In this document: positions 29,986 to 37,263 of the stretch, piece by piece
How positions within the stretch are numbered: position 1 is the first letter of the stretch
Layout: the number at the start of each line of letters is the position of its first letter
From: Myxococcus sp.
GTDB taxonomy: Bacteria > Myxococcota > Myxococcia > Myxococcales > Myxococcaceae
DNA: 50,855 nucleotides
Direction: 5' to 3'
Assembly (NCBI GenBank): GCA_014879945.1
Contig: JACSRE010000246.1
Span: forward strand, 1 to 50,855
The notes under the pieces: model-generated
Told to the model about the DNA's origin: nothing
What the model saw: the letters and a program-made list of their open reading frames with translations, nothing else
Database searches by the model: none
Made by a program: the position numbers and the translations under genes

Positions 29986-31755
29986 CTACGGCGTCTCGGC
30001 GGGTGGGCGCTGCTTCGCCTCCTGCATCAGCTCCTGGAGCGACTTCTCGCGGACGGGCTCGGCTGGCGGCTCATCGGCCTGCTTCTGCTTCGCCTCCTCC
30101 ATGAGCTCCTGGAGCGACTTCTCTCTGGCCGGGGCGGTCGCGCCTTCGCCCTGGCCCGCGGCCTTCTCTTTGGCCTCGCGCATCAGCTCCTGGAGCGACT
30201 TCTCGGGCGCCTCGCCCCCCGCTGGGTCGGCCTTCGGCTTGTTCGAGTTCATCAGCTCCTGGAGCGACTTCTCGCCGGTGTTCGCCGGCGCCTCGGGCCT
30301 GGCCGCTCCCGCGGCGGGGGCCTCGAGCTTCGGCTCGTTCCTGAGCGCCTCGACCAGGCCGACCGACAGCGACGGCACGTAGGCCACCAACCCCAGCGAC
30401 ACGAGCATGATGCCCAGCGTGGGGGCGACGGCCCGAATCACGAACCCGATGCTCTCTTTGAACAGCGTGGAGCTGACGAAGAGGTTGAGGCCGACCGGCG
30501 GCGTCAGGTAGCCGATCTCGAGGTTCACGATGAAGATGATGCCCATGTGAATCGGGTCGACGCCGACCGCGGCGGCCATGGGCGCCAGCATGGGCGCTAT
30601 GATCAGAATCGCGCTCATGATGTCCATGAACATGCCGACGACGAGCAGCATGATGTTCACGAAGACCAGGAAGCCCAGCTTCGAGAGGTTCGCGGCCTTG
30701 AGCGCGTCCACCATGCGCTCGGGCACCTCTTGATCGACGAGCACGTAGTTCAGCGTCAGCGCCAGCGCGATGATGATGAGCAGCGAGCCCATCACCGTCA
30801 TCGAGTTCTCGGCCACCGACAGCAGCTTCTTCCGGTCCATCTCGCCGTGGATGAAGACCTCGACGACCAGCGCGTAGACCACCGAGACGGCCGAGGCCTC
30901 GGTCGCGGTGAAGATGCCCGAGTAGATGCCTCCGAGGATGATGATGGGCAGCAGGAGCGACCAGAAGCCCTCGCGCGTCGCCTTCCACAGGCCCGGCACC
31001 GAGAACGGCTCGCGGGGGATCTTGAAGCGCACTCCCTGGGTGACGGAATACAGGGCCAGCAGCGCGCCGATCATCAGGCCGGGGACGATGCCCGCGACGA
31101 AGAGCTCGGTCGGGTCGACCGGCGTCGAGCCCGACACCATGATCGAATAGATGATCATGGGGATCGACGGGGGAATGAGAATGCCGAGCGAGCCCGCGGT
31201 GGTGAGCAGGCCGATCGAGAAGTCCTTCGGGTACTTCGCCTTCAGCAGCGCCGGCACCATGATGCTGCCGATGGCGACGACGGTGACGGGAGACGAGCCC
31301 GAGATCGCCGCGAAGAAGACGCAGCCCGCGACCGCCGAGACCGCGAGCCCGCCGGGAATCCACCCGAAGGCGGCGCGCATGAAGTCGATCAAGCGCCGCG
31401 CGAGCGACCCCTGCGTCATCAGCTCACCGGCGACGACGAAGAACGGAATCGCCAGCAGCACCTCTTTGCCGGCCAGCTCGAGCACCTTGCGCACGGCGAT
31501 GGCCAGGTCGTTGGTCGTCAACAGCGCGATGCACATGATGCCGATGCCGCCCATCAGGACGAACAGCGGCAGGCCCAGCAGCAGCGACCCGAGGATGATG
31601 GCGAAGACCAGGAACGCGACCTTGCCGGTGAAGATGAAGAGGCTGGTCAAGATGCCCAGCCAGATGAGGAGCCCCACCCGGCGCTGCCGGTAGGCGAGGC
31701 CCGCGAGCGCGGCGACCGCGATGAAGGCGAGGAGCTTCAGCAGCGAGAAGTCCAT
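29986..31755 (-). CDS. dctM: TRAP transporter large permease DctM with repeat-bearing C-terminal tail
   Basis: DctM is the ion-coupled transport subunit of TRAP systems. Residues 1-470 are polytopic, with canonical motifs AAISGSSPVTVVAIGSIMVP, SLGILIPPSIPMIIY and IGYLTPPVGLNLFV. The protein has 589 residues, against about 425-450 for usual DctM, and the excess is a hydrophilic tail: EKSLQELM occurs at 495-502, 518-525, 545-552 and 570-577, each followed by a Lys/Glu/Ala or Pro-rich spacer of 15-19 residues. The repeats look like short amphipathic helices on a flexible tether, perhaps a docking array. Substrate unknown. The ATG lies three bases after the dctQ stop. Confidence 0.95.
   Translation of the reverse strand: MDFSLLKLLAFIAVAALAGLAYRQRRVGLLIWLGILTSLFIFTGKVAFLVFAIILGSLLLGLPLFVLMGGIGIMCIALLTTNDLAIAVRKVLELAGKEVLLAIPFFVVAGELMTQGSLARRLIDFMRAAFGWIPGGLAVSAVAGCVFFAAISGSSPVTVVAIGSIMVPALLKAKYPKDFSIGLLTTAGSLGILIPPSIPMIIYSIMVSGSTPVDPTELFVAGIVPGLMIGALLALYSVTQGVRFKIPREPFSVPGLWKATREGFWSLLLPIIILGGIYSGIFTATEASAVSVVYALVVEVFIHGEMDRKKLLSVAENSMTVMGSLLIIIALALTLNYVLVDQEVPERMVDALKAANLSKLGFLVFVNIMLLVVGMFMDIMSAILIIAPMLAPMAAAVGVDPIHMGIIFIVNLEIGYLTPPVGLNLFVSSTLFKESIGFVIRAVAPTLGIMLVSLGLVAYVPSLSVGLVEALRNEPKLEAPAAGAARPEAPANTGEKSLQELMNSNKPKADPAGGEAPEKSLQELMREAKEKAAGQGEGATAPAREKSLQELMEEAKQKQADEPPAEPVREKSLQELMQEAKQRPPAETP
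30025..30274 (-). repeat. Four 25-bp coding repeats in the DctM tail
   Basis: Near-identical units at 30025-30049, 30100-30124, 30181-30205 and 30250-30274 encode EKSLQELM on the minus strand. The core GCTCCTGGAGCGACTTCTC is identical in all four; only the second unit differs in its flanking bases (ATGAG for ATCAG, final T for G). Spacing between units is 75, 81 and 69 bp. DNA identity beyond what the protein requires suggests recent duplication or gene conversion. Confidence 0.9.
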
Positions 31756-31758
31756 GAC

Positions 31759-32625
31759 TCAGGCCCCCTCTTTCGGCGCCGAGACCTGCTCGGCCTCTTT
31801 GGCCAGCTGCTCCAGGTCGACGCCGTGCGCGTCCACGCCGCCCACCGGCGGCCCCCAGACGAAGTCACGCACCCCGGCCCCGAGGAACCGCAGGGCCATG
31901 GTGCCGAAGGTCACCGGCAGCGCGAGGGTCACCAGCCACTTCGGAATCGGGAGCGCGTCGAAGACCCCGACGCCCTCGCCCCCTCGCCACAGGGCGAACT
32001 CGTCGTGCAGCTGAACCACCGCGAGCCCCGCGAAGAAGGCGCAGAAGGCGAAGGTGACGACGCCTCCCACCAGCGAGAAGGTGCGGCCCATCTTCTCGTC
32101 GAGCTTCTTCTTCACCGTGTCGAGCACGATGTGGCGGCGCTGGCGGGTCGCGATCGACGCGCCCAGCATGCCGCTCCAGAGCATGAGGCCGAGCGCGAAC
32201 TTCTGGGCGCCCGGAATGCTCGATGGGAACAGCGCGAGCAGCCCTTGAATGAAGCCCGCGAGGCCGACCCAGAGGCCCAGCCCGACGGCGATCGACAGGC
32301 CCGCCCCCGGCGAGGCGGTGTTGAGCCGCTCCGCCTTGATCGACCGAGCGGAGTGCACCGCCAGCATGGTGAAGAGCAGCGATCCGATGGTGAACAGCCA
32401 GGGCCCCACCGTCTCGATGACGAACTGCCTCGTCTCGGCTGAGGGGCTCGGCATCAACGCGAGCAGCAGGGTCGACGTCTTCGAGATCGGTCGCGAGAAC
32501 GTACGCTGCGCCACGTCGAGCGCCACCAGCACGGTCATCAACGAGAGCGTGACGAGCAACAGCACCCGCTCCACGGCGAGCACGGCGTCGTCGAGCTTGT
32601 CGATCGTCTTGCGGAGCGATTCCAC
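31759..32625 (-). CDS. dctQ: TRAP transporter small permease DctQ, extended
   Basis: A 288-residue membrane protein with about five or six hydrophobic segments. The TRAP small-subunit (DctQ) signature region is RRHIVLDTVKKKLDEKMGRTFSL, preceded by a membrane helix carrying LGLMLWSGMLGASIATRQ. Usual DctQ proteins have about 160-190 residues and four helices, so there is an N-terminal extension, including VLLLVTLSLMTVLVALDVAQRTF, typical of larger DctQ forms. GTG 32625 is chosen for GGAGG seven bases upstream; ATG 32661 is the alternative. It lies between dctP (98 bp) and dctM (3 bp). Confidence 0.88.
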   Translation of the reverse strand: MESLRKTIDKLDDAVLAVERVLLLVTLSLMTVLVALDVAQRTFSRPISKTSTLLLALMPSPSAETRQFVIETVGPWLFTIGSLLFTMLAVHSARSIKAERLNTASPGAGLSIAVGLGLWVGLAGFIQGLLALFPSSIPGAQKFALGLMLWSGMLGASIATRQRRHIVLDTVKKKLDEKMGRTFSLVGGVVTFAFCAFFAGLAVVQLHDEFALWRGGEGVGVFDALPIPKWLVTLALPVTFGTMALRFLGAGVRDFVWGPPVGGVDAHGVDLEQLAKEAEQVSAPKEGA

Positions 32626-32669
32626 GATTCGGCCTCCACGGCCAGGGCGATTGGGTTTCAAACGACGAC

Positions 32670-32698
32670 GCCGGCCGAGCAGCGGGGGCTCGACCGGC
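32670..32698 (-). terminator. Hairpin between dctP and dctQ, possible partial terminator or mRNA stabiliser
   Basis: GCCGGCCGAGC (32670-32680) pairs with GCTCGACCGGC (32688-32698) with a single mismatch; an outer C-G pair (32669/32699) extends it. It begins about 25 bases after the dctP stop. No T-run follows on the minus strand. Hairpins in this position commonly raise binding-protein mRNA relative to permease mRNA. Confidence 0.45.
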
Positions 32699-32723
32699 GG
32701 CGCACCTCAGCGACGCAGCCGCG

Positions 32724-33746
32724 TCACTTCTTCCCGGCGGCAAAGTCCTTCTTCGCGGCGAGGATCGCGTTGAGCAGCGCTTTGTTGCTGGCGCTCTTCT
32801 TCGCGTAGATGTCCCACACCGGGCGGGCCTTGTCCTGCCAGGCTTTGGTCTGCTCCGGCGTCAGCTTGCAGACGGTCTTCTTGGCCGCGGTGAAGTTCTC
32901 GAGCAGCGGCTCGGTGAGGGCGCGCACCCCCGCGATGCCCGAGCGCTCGTCGGTGCGAACCAAGAGGAGCTTCTTCAGGTCCTCGGGCTGGGCGTCGAAG
33001 ACCACCTTCGACATCACCACCAGGCCCGGCTGGTAGATGTGGCGCGTGTACGTGTAGTGCGAGACGCCCTTGTACCAGCTGGTCGCCTGCGAGAGCAGCG
33101 GGCCGTTGGAGTAGCCGTCGACGGTGCCCGTCTGGAGCGCGCCGAGCACCTCGGGCGTCGACATCTCGACCGGCGAGGCGCCGAAGGCCTTGTACGTCTC
33201 CATGTGCACGTACGACTCCTGCGAGCGCATCTTCAGGCCCTTCAGGTCATCGGGCTTCTCGACGCACTTCCCCTTGATGCCGTAGCCGTGCCAGCCGTTC
33301 TCGCCCCACATCACCATCACGAAGCCCTTGGCCTCGAGCAGCTTGGTGACCTCGGGGCGGATCTTGTCGAGCACGTAGTCGGCCTCGGCGTCGGTCGCGT
33401 ACAGGTAGGGCAGCTCGATGCCGGCCAGCTCGGGCACGAAGGTCGCGAGCGCGCCCGCCGAGCCGCCGAAGAGGCCGATGTTCCCCTTCTGGGTCTCTTC
33501 CACCATCTCCTTCTCGCCGCCCAGCTTTCCGCCGAGGAACAGCTTGAGCTTGAGGCGCTTGCCCGAGTCGGTCTCGAGCCGCGCCTTCACGCCCTCGAGC
33601 CAGTCAGACCAGGGCGTGCCTTCGGGCGCGACCGAGCCCACCTTGAGCACGAGCACCGCGCCCCCGTCGGGGAGCGTGGGGCCCTCAGCGAACGCCGGAG
33701 CAGCGAGGAGCACGGCGCAGACGACGACAGCGAACACACGATTCAA
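32724..33746 (-). CDS. dctP: TRAP transporter periplasmic substrate-binding protein DctP
   Basis: A 340-residue DctP-type binding protein. Signal peptide about 1-20 (NRVFAVVVCAVLLAAPAFAEG), then the family fold: LKVGSVAPEGTPWSDWLEGVKARLE, GNIGLFGGSAG, LKGLKMRSQESYVHMETYKAFGASPVEMSTPEVLGALQTGTVDGYSN (the conserved ligand-contacting region with Arg and the TGxVDG loop). TTG 33746 is used because it directly precedes the signal peptide behind GGAGG; in-frame starts further up would place a basic leader before the signal peptide. The ligand cannot be inferred. It is followed by dctQ and dctM and preceded by a tatT-type gene. Confidence 0.93.
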   Translation of the reverse strand: MNRVFAVVVCAVLLAAPAFAEGPTLPDGGAVLVLKVGSVAPEGTPWSDWLEGVKARLETDSGKRLKLKLFLGGKLGGEKEMVEETQKGNIGLFGGSAGALATFVPELAGIELPYLYATDAEADYVLDKIRPEVTKLLEAKGFVMVMWGENGWHGYGIKGKCVEKPDDLKGLKMRSQESYVHMETYKAFGASPVEMSTPEVLGALQTGTVDGYSNGPLLSQATSWYKGVSHYTYTRHIYQPGLVVMSKVVFDAQPEDLKKLLLVRTDERSGIAGVRALTEPLLENFTAAKKTVCKLTPEQTKAWQDKARPVWDIYAKKSASNKALLNAILAAKKDFAAGKK

Positions 33747-33861
33747 GAGGCCTCCAGAGGCAGGACGAACGCGGTCCCGCGGGGGTGGTGGAAGGAAACA
33801 GGACCTGCGGGAGACGGCGCGCCCACGCCGAGCTTCACGGGGCGCGGCCCTCACCCGCGCG

Positions 33862-34737
33862 TCAGAACTTCTCGTCGATCTGCGAGAGCAGCTTCTTGGC
33901 CTTCTCCTGCTCGAGCAGGTTCTCGGCCTCGATCTCGGGCTCCGCCGACGCGCTCGCCGCCACCACGTCCTTCAAGAGCTTCTCGAAGGTCGCCTTGTCC
34001 TGGCGCTTGACGCAGAGGTAGTCGGCCCAGAGCACCTTGGTGCCGAGGTAGTTGGGCGCGAGCGCCACGGCCTTCTTGAAGTTCTCTTCGCTCTTGTCGA
34101 GCGAGCCGCCGGCGAGGCCCGCGGTGAGGGCCTCGTAGCCGCCGAGGTACCGCCAGGGCGCCGCGTAGAAGTACGTCTCGTCCATCGACTTCACGTGGTC
34201 GATGGTGGCCTTGATGTCGTCCTTGTAGCGAAGCCGCGTCGCGAAGCCCTTGGCGGCCGCCCACTTCCCGAGGTTCGAGGCGTACCAGTACATGGCGGCG
34301 ATCGACTCTTTCGGGGCCTTCACGATCGACTCGGCGTGCGTCTTGCCCTCGGCCATCGACTTCGCGAACTCGGGGGCCGACAGCTTGAGCGACTTGGTCG
34401 CCCAGTCGAGCCCCTTCTGGTAGGCCTCGTCGCGCTTGTCGTTCTTCTCTTCGAACGAATAGCGCTCTCCGGCCAGGTACCAGGCGCGCGACAGCTTGGC
34501 GTAGAGATCGGCGTCGGCAGCGCCAGCGGCGAGGGCCTCCCACTTCGCGATGGCCTCCATGTGCTTGGCGGCGTCTTTGCGGGCGGCCCACAGCGCGTCG
34601 GCGTCACCCGCCGCGGCGGCGTCGACGGTACCCGAGGCCGCGGTCACCTTCTCGTCCCACTTGGCGGCGTGCTGCGTCGCGCAGCCAGCCGTCGCAAGGC
34701 CCACCAGCACGGCGGCGCTCGTCATGATTCGCGTCAT
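33862..34737 (-). CDS. tatT: TatT-type TPR lipoprotein (TRAP transporter T-component)
   Basis: A 291-residue lipoprotein with lipobox-like ATAGC (Cys-19) and an all-helical body of TPR-like repeats (AKLSRAWYLAGERYSFEEKNDKRDEAYQKGLDWATKSLKL; SEENFKKAVALAPNYLGTKVLWADYLCVKRQDKATFEKLL). This matches the TRAP T-component family first studied as Treponema TatT, which forms a complex with its TRAP binding protein and may pass hydrophobic ligands through a central pore. The position directly before dctP supports a TPAT-type system. ATG 34737 follows GGAG by six bases. Confidence 0.85.
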   Translation of the reverse strand: MTRIMTSAAVLVGLATAGCATQHAAKWDEKVTAASGTVDAAAAGDADALWAARKDAAKHMEAIAKWEALAAGAADADLYAKLSRAWYLAGERYSFEEKNDKRDEAYQKGLDWATKSLKLSAPEFAKSMAEGKTHAESIVKAPKESIAAMYWYASNLGKWAAAKGFATRLRYKDDIKATIDHVKSMDETYFYAAPWRYLGGYEALTAGLAGGSLDKSEENFKKAVALAPNYLGTKVLWADYLCVKRQDKATFEKLLKDVVAASASAEPEIEAENLLEQEKAKKLLSQIDEKF

Positions 34738-34849
34738 TGTTGCTCCTGAGAGAGGTCGAACAGCGAGGGGTTGAAGACGAGGCTTCCTACCGGCTGGGGT
34801 TGGGGTGTCTAGCGGCGGATCAGAAGACATTCTGGAATGACGCGTTTCG

Positions 34850-35464
34850 TCACTCCTGGTGGCCGCGGCTCCCGGAGCGGAACTCGAGGAGCCTGAAGAG
34901 CCAGTCGTCGGGGCCGCGCACGGCCACCTTGCCGATGTTCGCGGCGTAGTAGTGGGTGTGCGGCGCGCTCCCGTCGAGGCCGGTCTCGAGCACCGCGAGG
35001 CAGTGGTCCACGGTGATGCCGTTGGGCAGCTCGACCTGCGCGTCGAGCGCCAGCACCTCGTACTGGGCGAGATCTCGGGTGCCCTTCTCGAGCGACGCGG
35101 GCGCCTGCCAGCGGGTGCCACGGGTCATCACCGCAGGGAGCACGACGACCTCACCGTCGGCGCGGGCGCCGGCGCGCTCGAGCCACTGGCCTTCCTTGAC
35201 GCGCCAGGTTCCGCTGCCCGACTTCTTGCCCAGGGAGTACGAGAACGACGCCTTCCAGTCGACGAAGCTGTTGATCGTGACCCGGCCCTTGCCACCGGCC
35301 TGCAGCTGGTACGTCCACGCCGCCCCAGACTTCTGAATGAAGTACTCGGCCCCGAGCCGGGTGGCCTCGGACGTCGCGGTCGCGGGTTGGCGCGCCGTCG
35401 GCGGCTCGGTCGCGGCGGCGAGTGCAGACGACAGGAGCGCGACGACGAGAACGCGACGATGCAC
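34850..35464 (-). CDS. Secreted protein of unknown function
   Basis: A 204-residue protein with a signal peptide (about 1-19, LVVALLSSALAAAT). The mature part is beta-rich and carries strands such as AWTYQLQAGGKGRVTINSF, KASFSYSLGKKSGSGTW, YEVLALDAQVELPNGITVDHCLAVLETG and IGKVAVRGPDDWLFRLLEF. One cysteine is present. I recognise no family. It lies between a FIST-domain gene (41 bp upstream) and tatT (112 bp downstream) in the same orientation, so it may be part of the same uptake or sensing unit. Confidence 0.8.
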   Translation of the reverse strand: MHRRVLVVALLSSALAAATEPPTARQPATATSEATRLGAEYFIQKSGAAWTYQLQAGGKGRVTINSFVDWKASFSYSLGKKSGSGTWRVKEGQWLERAGARADGEVVVLPAVMTRGTRWQAPASLEKGTRDLAQYEVLALDAQVELPNGITVDHCLAVLETGLDGSAPHTHYYAANIGKVAVRGPDDWLFRLLEFRSGSRGHQE

Positions 35465-35505
35465 GGGCGGTGACTATCGCGCCCGGTCGCGCCGAATTGA
35501 AGCGC

Positions 35506-36630
35506 TCAGTGCGCCGGCCGGAAGACGGCGATGACGCTCGAGGCGCCGTGGAGCCCGCTGCGTTTACCGGCGGGCCCGAGCTCGCCGTTGCCGAAGAGGC
35601 CGCCGATGGGCGTCCCCGGGTAGCGCGCGGCCACCGCCGCGGTGTCGTGGTCGGCGCTGCCGAACAGCGCCCTCCCCCGGTTGGCGCAAGAGAAGAGGAG
35701 CACCGCGGCGGCGGGGGCCGTGGCCTTCGCCAGCGCCAGGCGCATGGCCGCGGCGGCGGCGTCGCGATCGCGGAGCATGAACTGAACGACCTGGAGCGGC
35801 TCGAGCGTGGAGCTGACGGCTACCGCCCGCCGGCTGGGCTCGACGCCCACCAGCTTGCGAACCACCAGGGCCGAGGCGTCCTGCTCCACCCCCGCGGCCT
35901 TTGGGCCCACCGCGACCAGCGCCCCGTGGCGCAGCCGCTCCTGGACGTCGGGCGACGACGCGGCGTGGAGCCTCTGCATCACGTCGATGGGGGAGCGCCC
36001 GTCGAGCTCGAGGAGCAGGTGGCCTTCGACGGCGGTCGCGAACATCGGCGGCCCCACCGGCCGGCAGCCCTGGGCGACGACCGCCTCGACCTCGAGCGCG
36101 CCCGACAGGGCCACCCCGACGGCGCCCGAGGTGAACACCCGCTCGTCGAGGAACAGCCGGTGCCCGCCGGGAGAGCTCCCCCCGCTGGCGAGCGAGCCCA
36201 CGGCGACCACCCCGGGGAACGCCTGGTCGAGGCGCTCGAGCCACGGCTCGGGCTTGAAGCTGAAGGGGTCGGCGAAGAGCACCACGGCCTTCGGCGAGCC
36301 CGTGAACGCGGGCCGGTCGCCGTCGCGGAGCACGCGCGCCTCGAGCCGGACTCCAGGGAGCGCGGCGGCGACCACCGCGACCGCGGGCACGCCTTCGGCC
36401 TCGCGAGCGGCGCCGATGACCCCGCTGCCGGAGCAGCCGACCAGCGTCGCGTCGGGGAAGCGCTCCCGCAGCCGGGCGAGCACGACGGGCGCCTCTTTGA
36501 GCAGCCCCGCCGAGACGAAGACGAGCAGCAGGTCGGGCGCGGCGTCGAGCTCGGCGTCGAGGAGCTCCAGCACGCGGGTCACCGCGCTCTCACCGCTCGG
36601 GTCTCGAGCCAGCACCGACGCCCACTTCAT
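35506..36630 (-). CDS. FIST-domain signal-sensing protein
   Basis: A 374-residue protein with a FIST N domain (about 30-210: LLLVFVSAGLLKEAPVVLARLRERFPDATLVGCSGSGVIG; VVAVGSLASGG) and a FIST C domain (about 220-370: ALLFSCANRGRALFG; GTPIGGLFGNGELGP; LHGASSVIAVF). FIST domains are predicted ligand sensors, often linked to signal transduction and amino-acid metabolism; no output domain is attached here, so it would act through a partner. It is the first gene of the minus-strand run leading to the TRAP transporter. AGGAG lies eight bases before ATG 36630. Confidence 0.9.
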   Translation of the reverse strand: MKWASVLARDPSGESAVTRVLELLDAELDAAPDLLLVFVSAGLLKEAPVVLARLRERFPDATLVGCSGSGVIGAAREAEGVPAVAVVAAALPGVRLEARVLRDGDRPAFTGSPKAVVLFADPFSFKPEPWLERLDQAFPGVVAVGSLASGGSSPGGHRLFLDERVFTSGAVGVALSGALEVEAVVAQGCRPVGPPMFATAVEGHLLLELDGRSPIDVMQRLHAASSPDVQERLRHGALVAVGPKAAGVEQDASALVVRKLVGVEPSRRAVAVSSTLEPLQVVQFMLRDRDAAAAAMRLALAKATAPAAAVLLFSCANRGRALFGSADHDTAAVAARYPGTPIGGLFGNGELGPAGKRSGLHGASSVIAVFRPAH

Positions 36631-36753
36631 CGCGGCACGCTCCTACACGAAGCGGAGCCTTGACCGGGCTCGATCATTGGACAGGCTCACGCCGTCAGGC
36701 GCGATCGGCGTGCTCGTTCCCGGGTGGGGTTCGGGTCTCTGGGGCGGCGGGCG

Positions 36754-36804
36754 TCTCGAGCCCGAGATGCGCTGCAGGCGCAGCCCCGAGCGGTTTCGGC
36801 CGCT
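36754..36804. other. Three consecutive short hairpins in the divergent gap
   Basis: TCTCG-AGCC-CGAGA (36754-36767), TGCGC-TGCAG-GCGCA (36768-36782) and AGCGG-TTTCGG-CCGCT (36789-36804) follow one another almost without gaps in the 227-bp region between the FIST gene and the small membrane-protein gene. Each stem is 5 bp and perfect. They could be a structured leader or binding sites; in GC-rich DNA single cases are common, the series is less so. Confidence 0.3.
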
Positions 36805-36857
36805 TGGCCTCGCGCCGTCAGTGCATTTGAGGGCGGCTCCCCTCACCGGAGCTGCCC

Positions 36858-37139
36858 GTGAACGTTCCCCTTCCCTTCGTCATCGTCTTCAACCTCGCCG
36901 TCGCCATTCCGCTGGCCGCCTTCTGGGTCATCAGCGCGCGCCGCGGCCCGCCCACCGACTTTCACGTCGGCACCTTCGCGCTGGTGTTCGGGCTCGCCGG
37001 GTTGGTCGACGCCTTCCTGCTGTGGGGCGCCCTCGGCAGCGTGGCCGCGGTGCCCGCGCTCTTCGGTGCCGGCGCGGCGAGCTTCGGTGCCTTCAAGCTC
37101 ATCACCTGGCTGCGCCGCGACGAAGTGCAGCTGCGCTGA
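36858..37139 (+). CDS. Small membrane protein, three TM segments
   Basis: A 93-residue protein starting at GTG 36858. Hydrophobic segments at about 5-25 (PFVIVFNLAVAIPLAAFWVI), 38-58 (GTFALVFGLAGLVDAFLLWGAL) and 60-84 (VAAVPALFGAGAASFGAFKLITWL), with a positively charged end. No family recognised. GGAG lies about nine bases before the start. A strong hairpin begins at its stop codon. Confidence 0.7.
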   Translation: MNVPLPFVIVFNLAVAIPLAAFWVISARRGPPTDFHVGTFALVFGLAGLVDAFLLWGALGSVAAVPALFGAGAASFGAFKLITWLRRDEVQLR

Positions 37140-37167
37140 CGCGTCTGTTTCCCCGCGCAGGCGCGTC
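37138..37167 (+). terminator. Terminator-like hairpin without U-tract
   Basis: GACGCGTCTG (37138-37147) pairs with CAGGCGCGTC (37158-37167), ten base pairs including one G-U, across a 10-nt loop. It begins within the stop codon of the small membrane-protein gene and precedes the promoter region of the 37264 operon. The lack of a T-run makes intrinsic termination uncertain. Confidence 0.4.
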
Positions 37168-37263
37168 TGCCGCAACACGCGCGCCCCGTGAAGTCGTGGC
37201 CCGCTGACGTCGCTCCCGGAATGACTGGGCTGGCGTGCGCCTTGCTGTAGCGTGCCGGCGCGC

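Noticed and set aside
30547-32442. A 631-codon plus-strand open frame opposite the TRAP permeases
   Set aside because: Composition dominated by Arg, Asp, Glu, His and Gln is typical of the shadow of membrane-protein genes; DctM and DctQ are clear on the minus strand.
33747-33861. Long N-terminal extension of DctP reaching 33854
   Set aside because: The extra residues are Arg/Pro-rich and would block the signal peptide; TTG 33746 with GGAGG just upstream is a better start.
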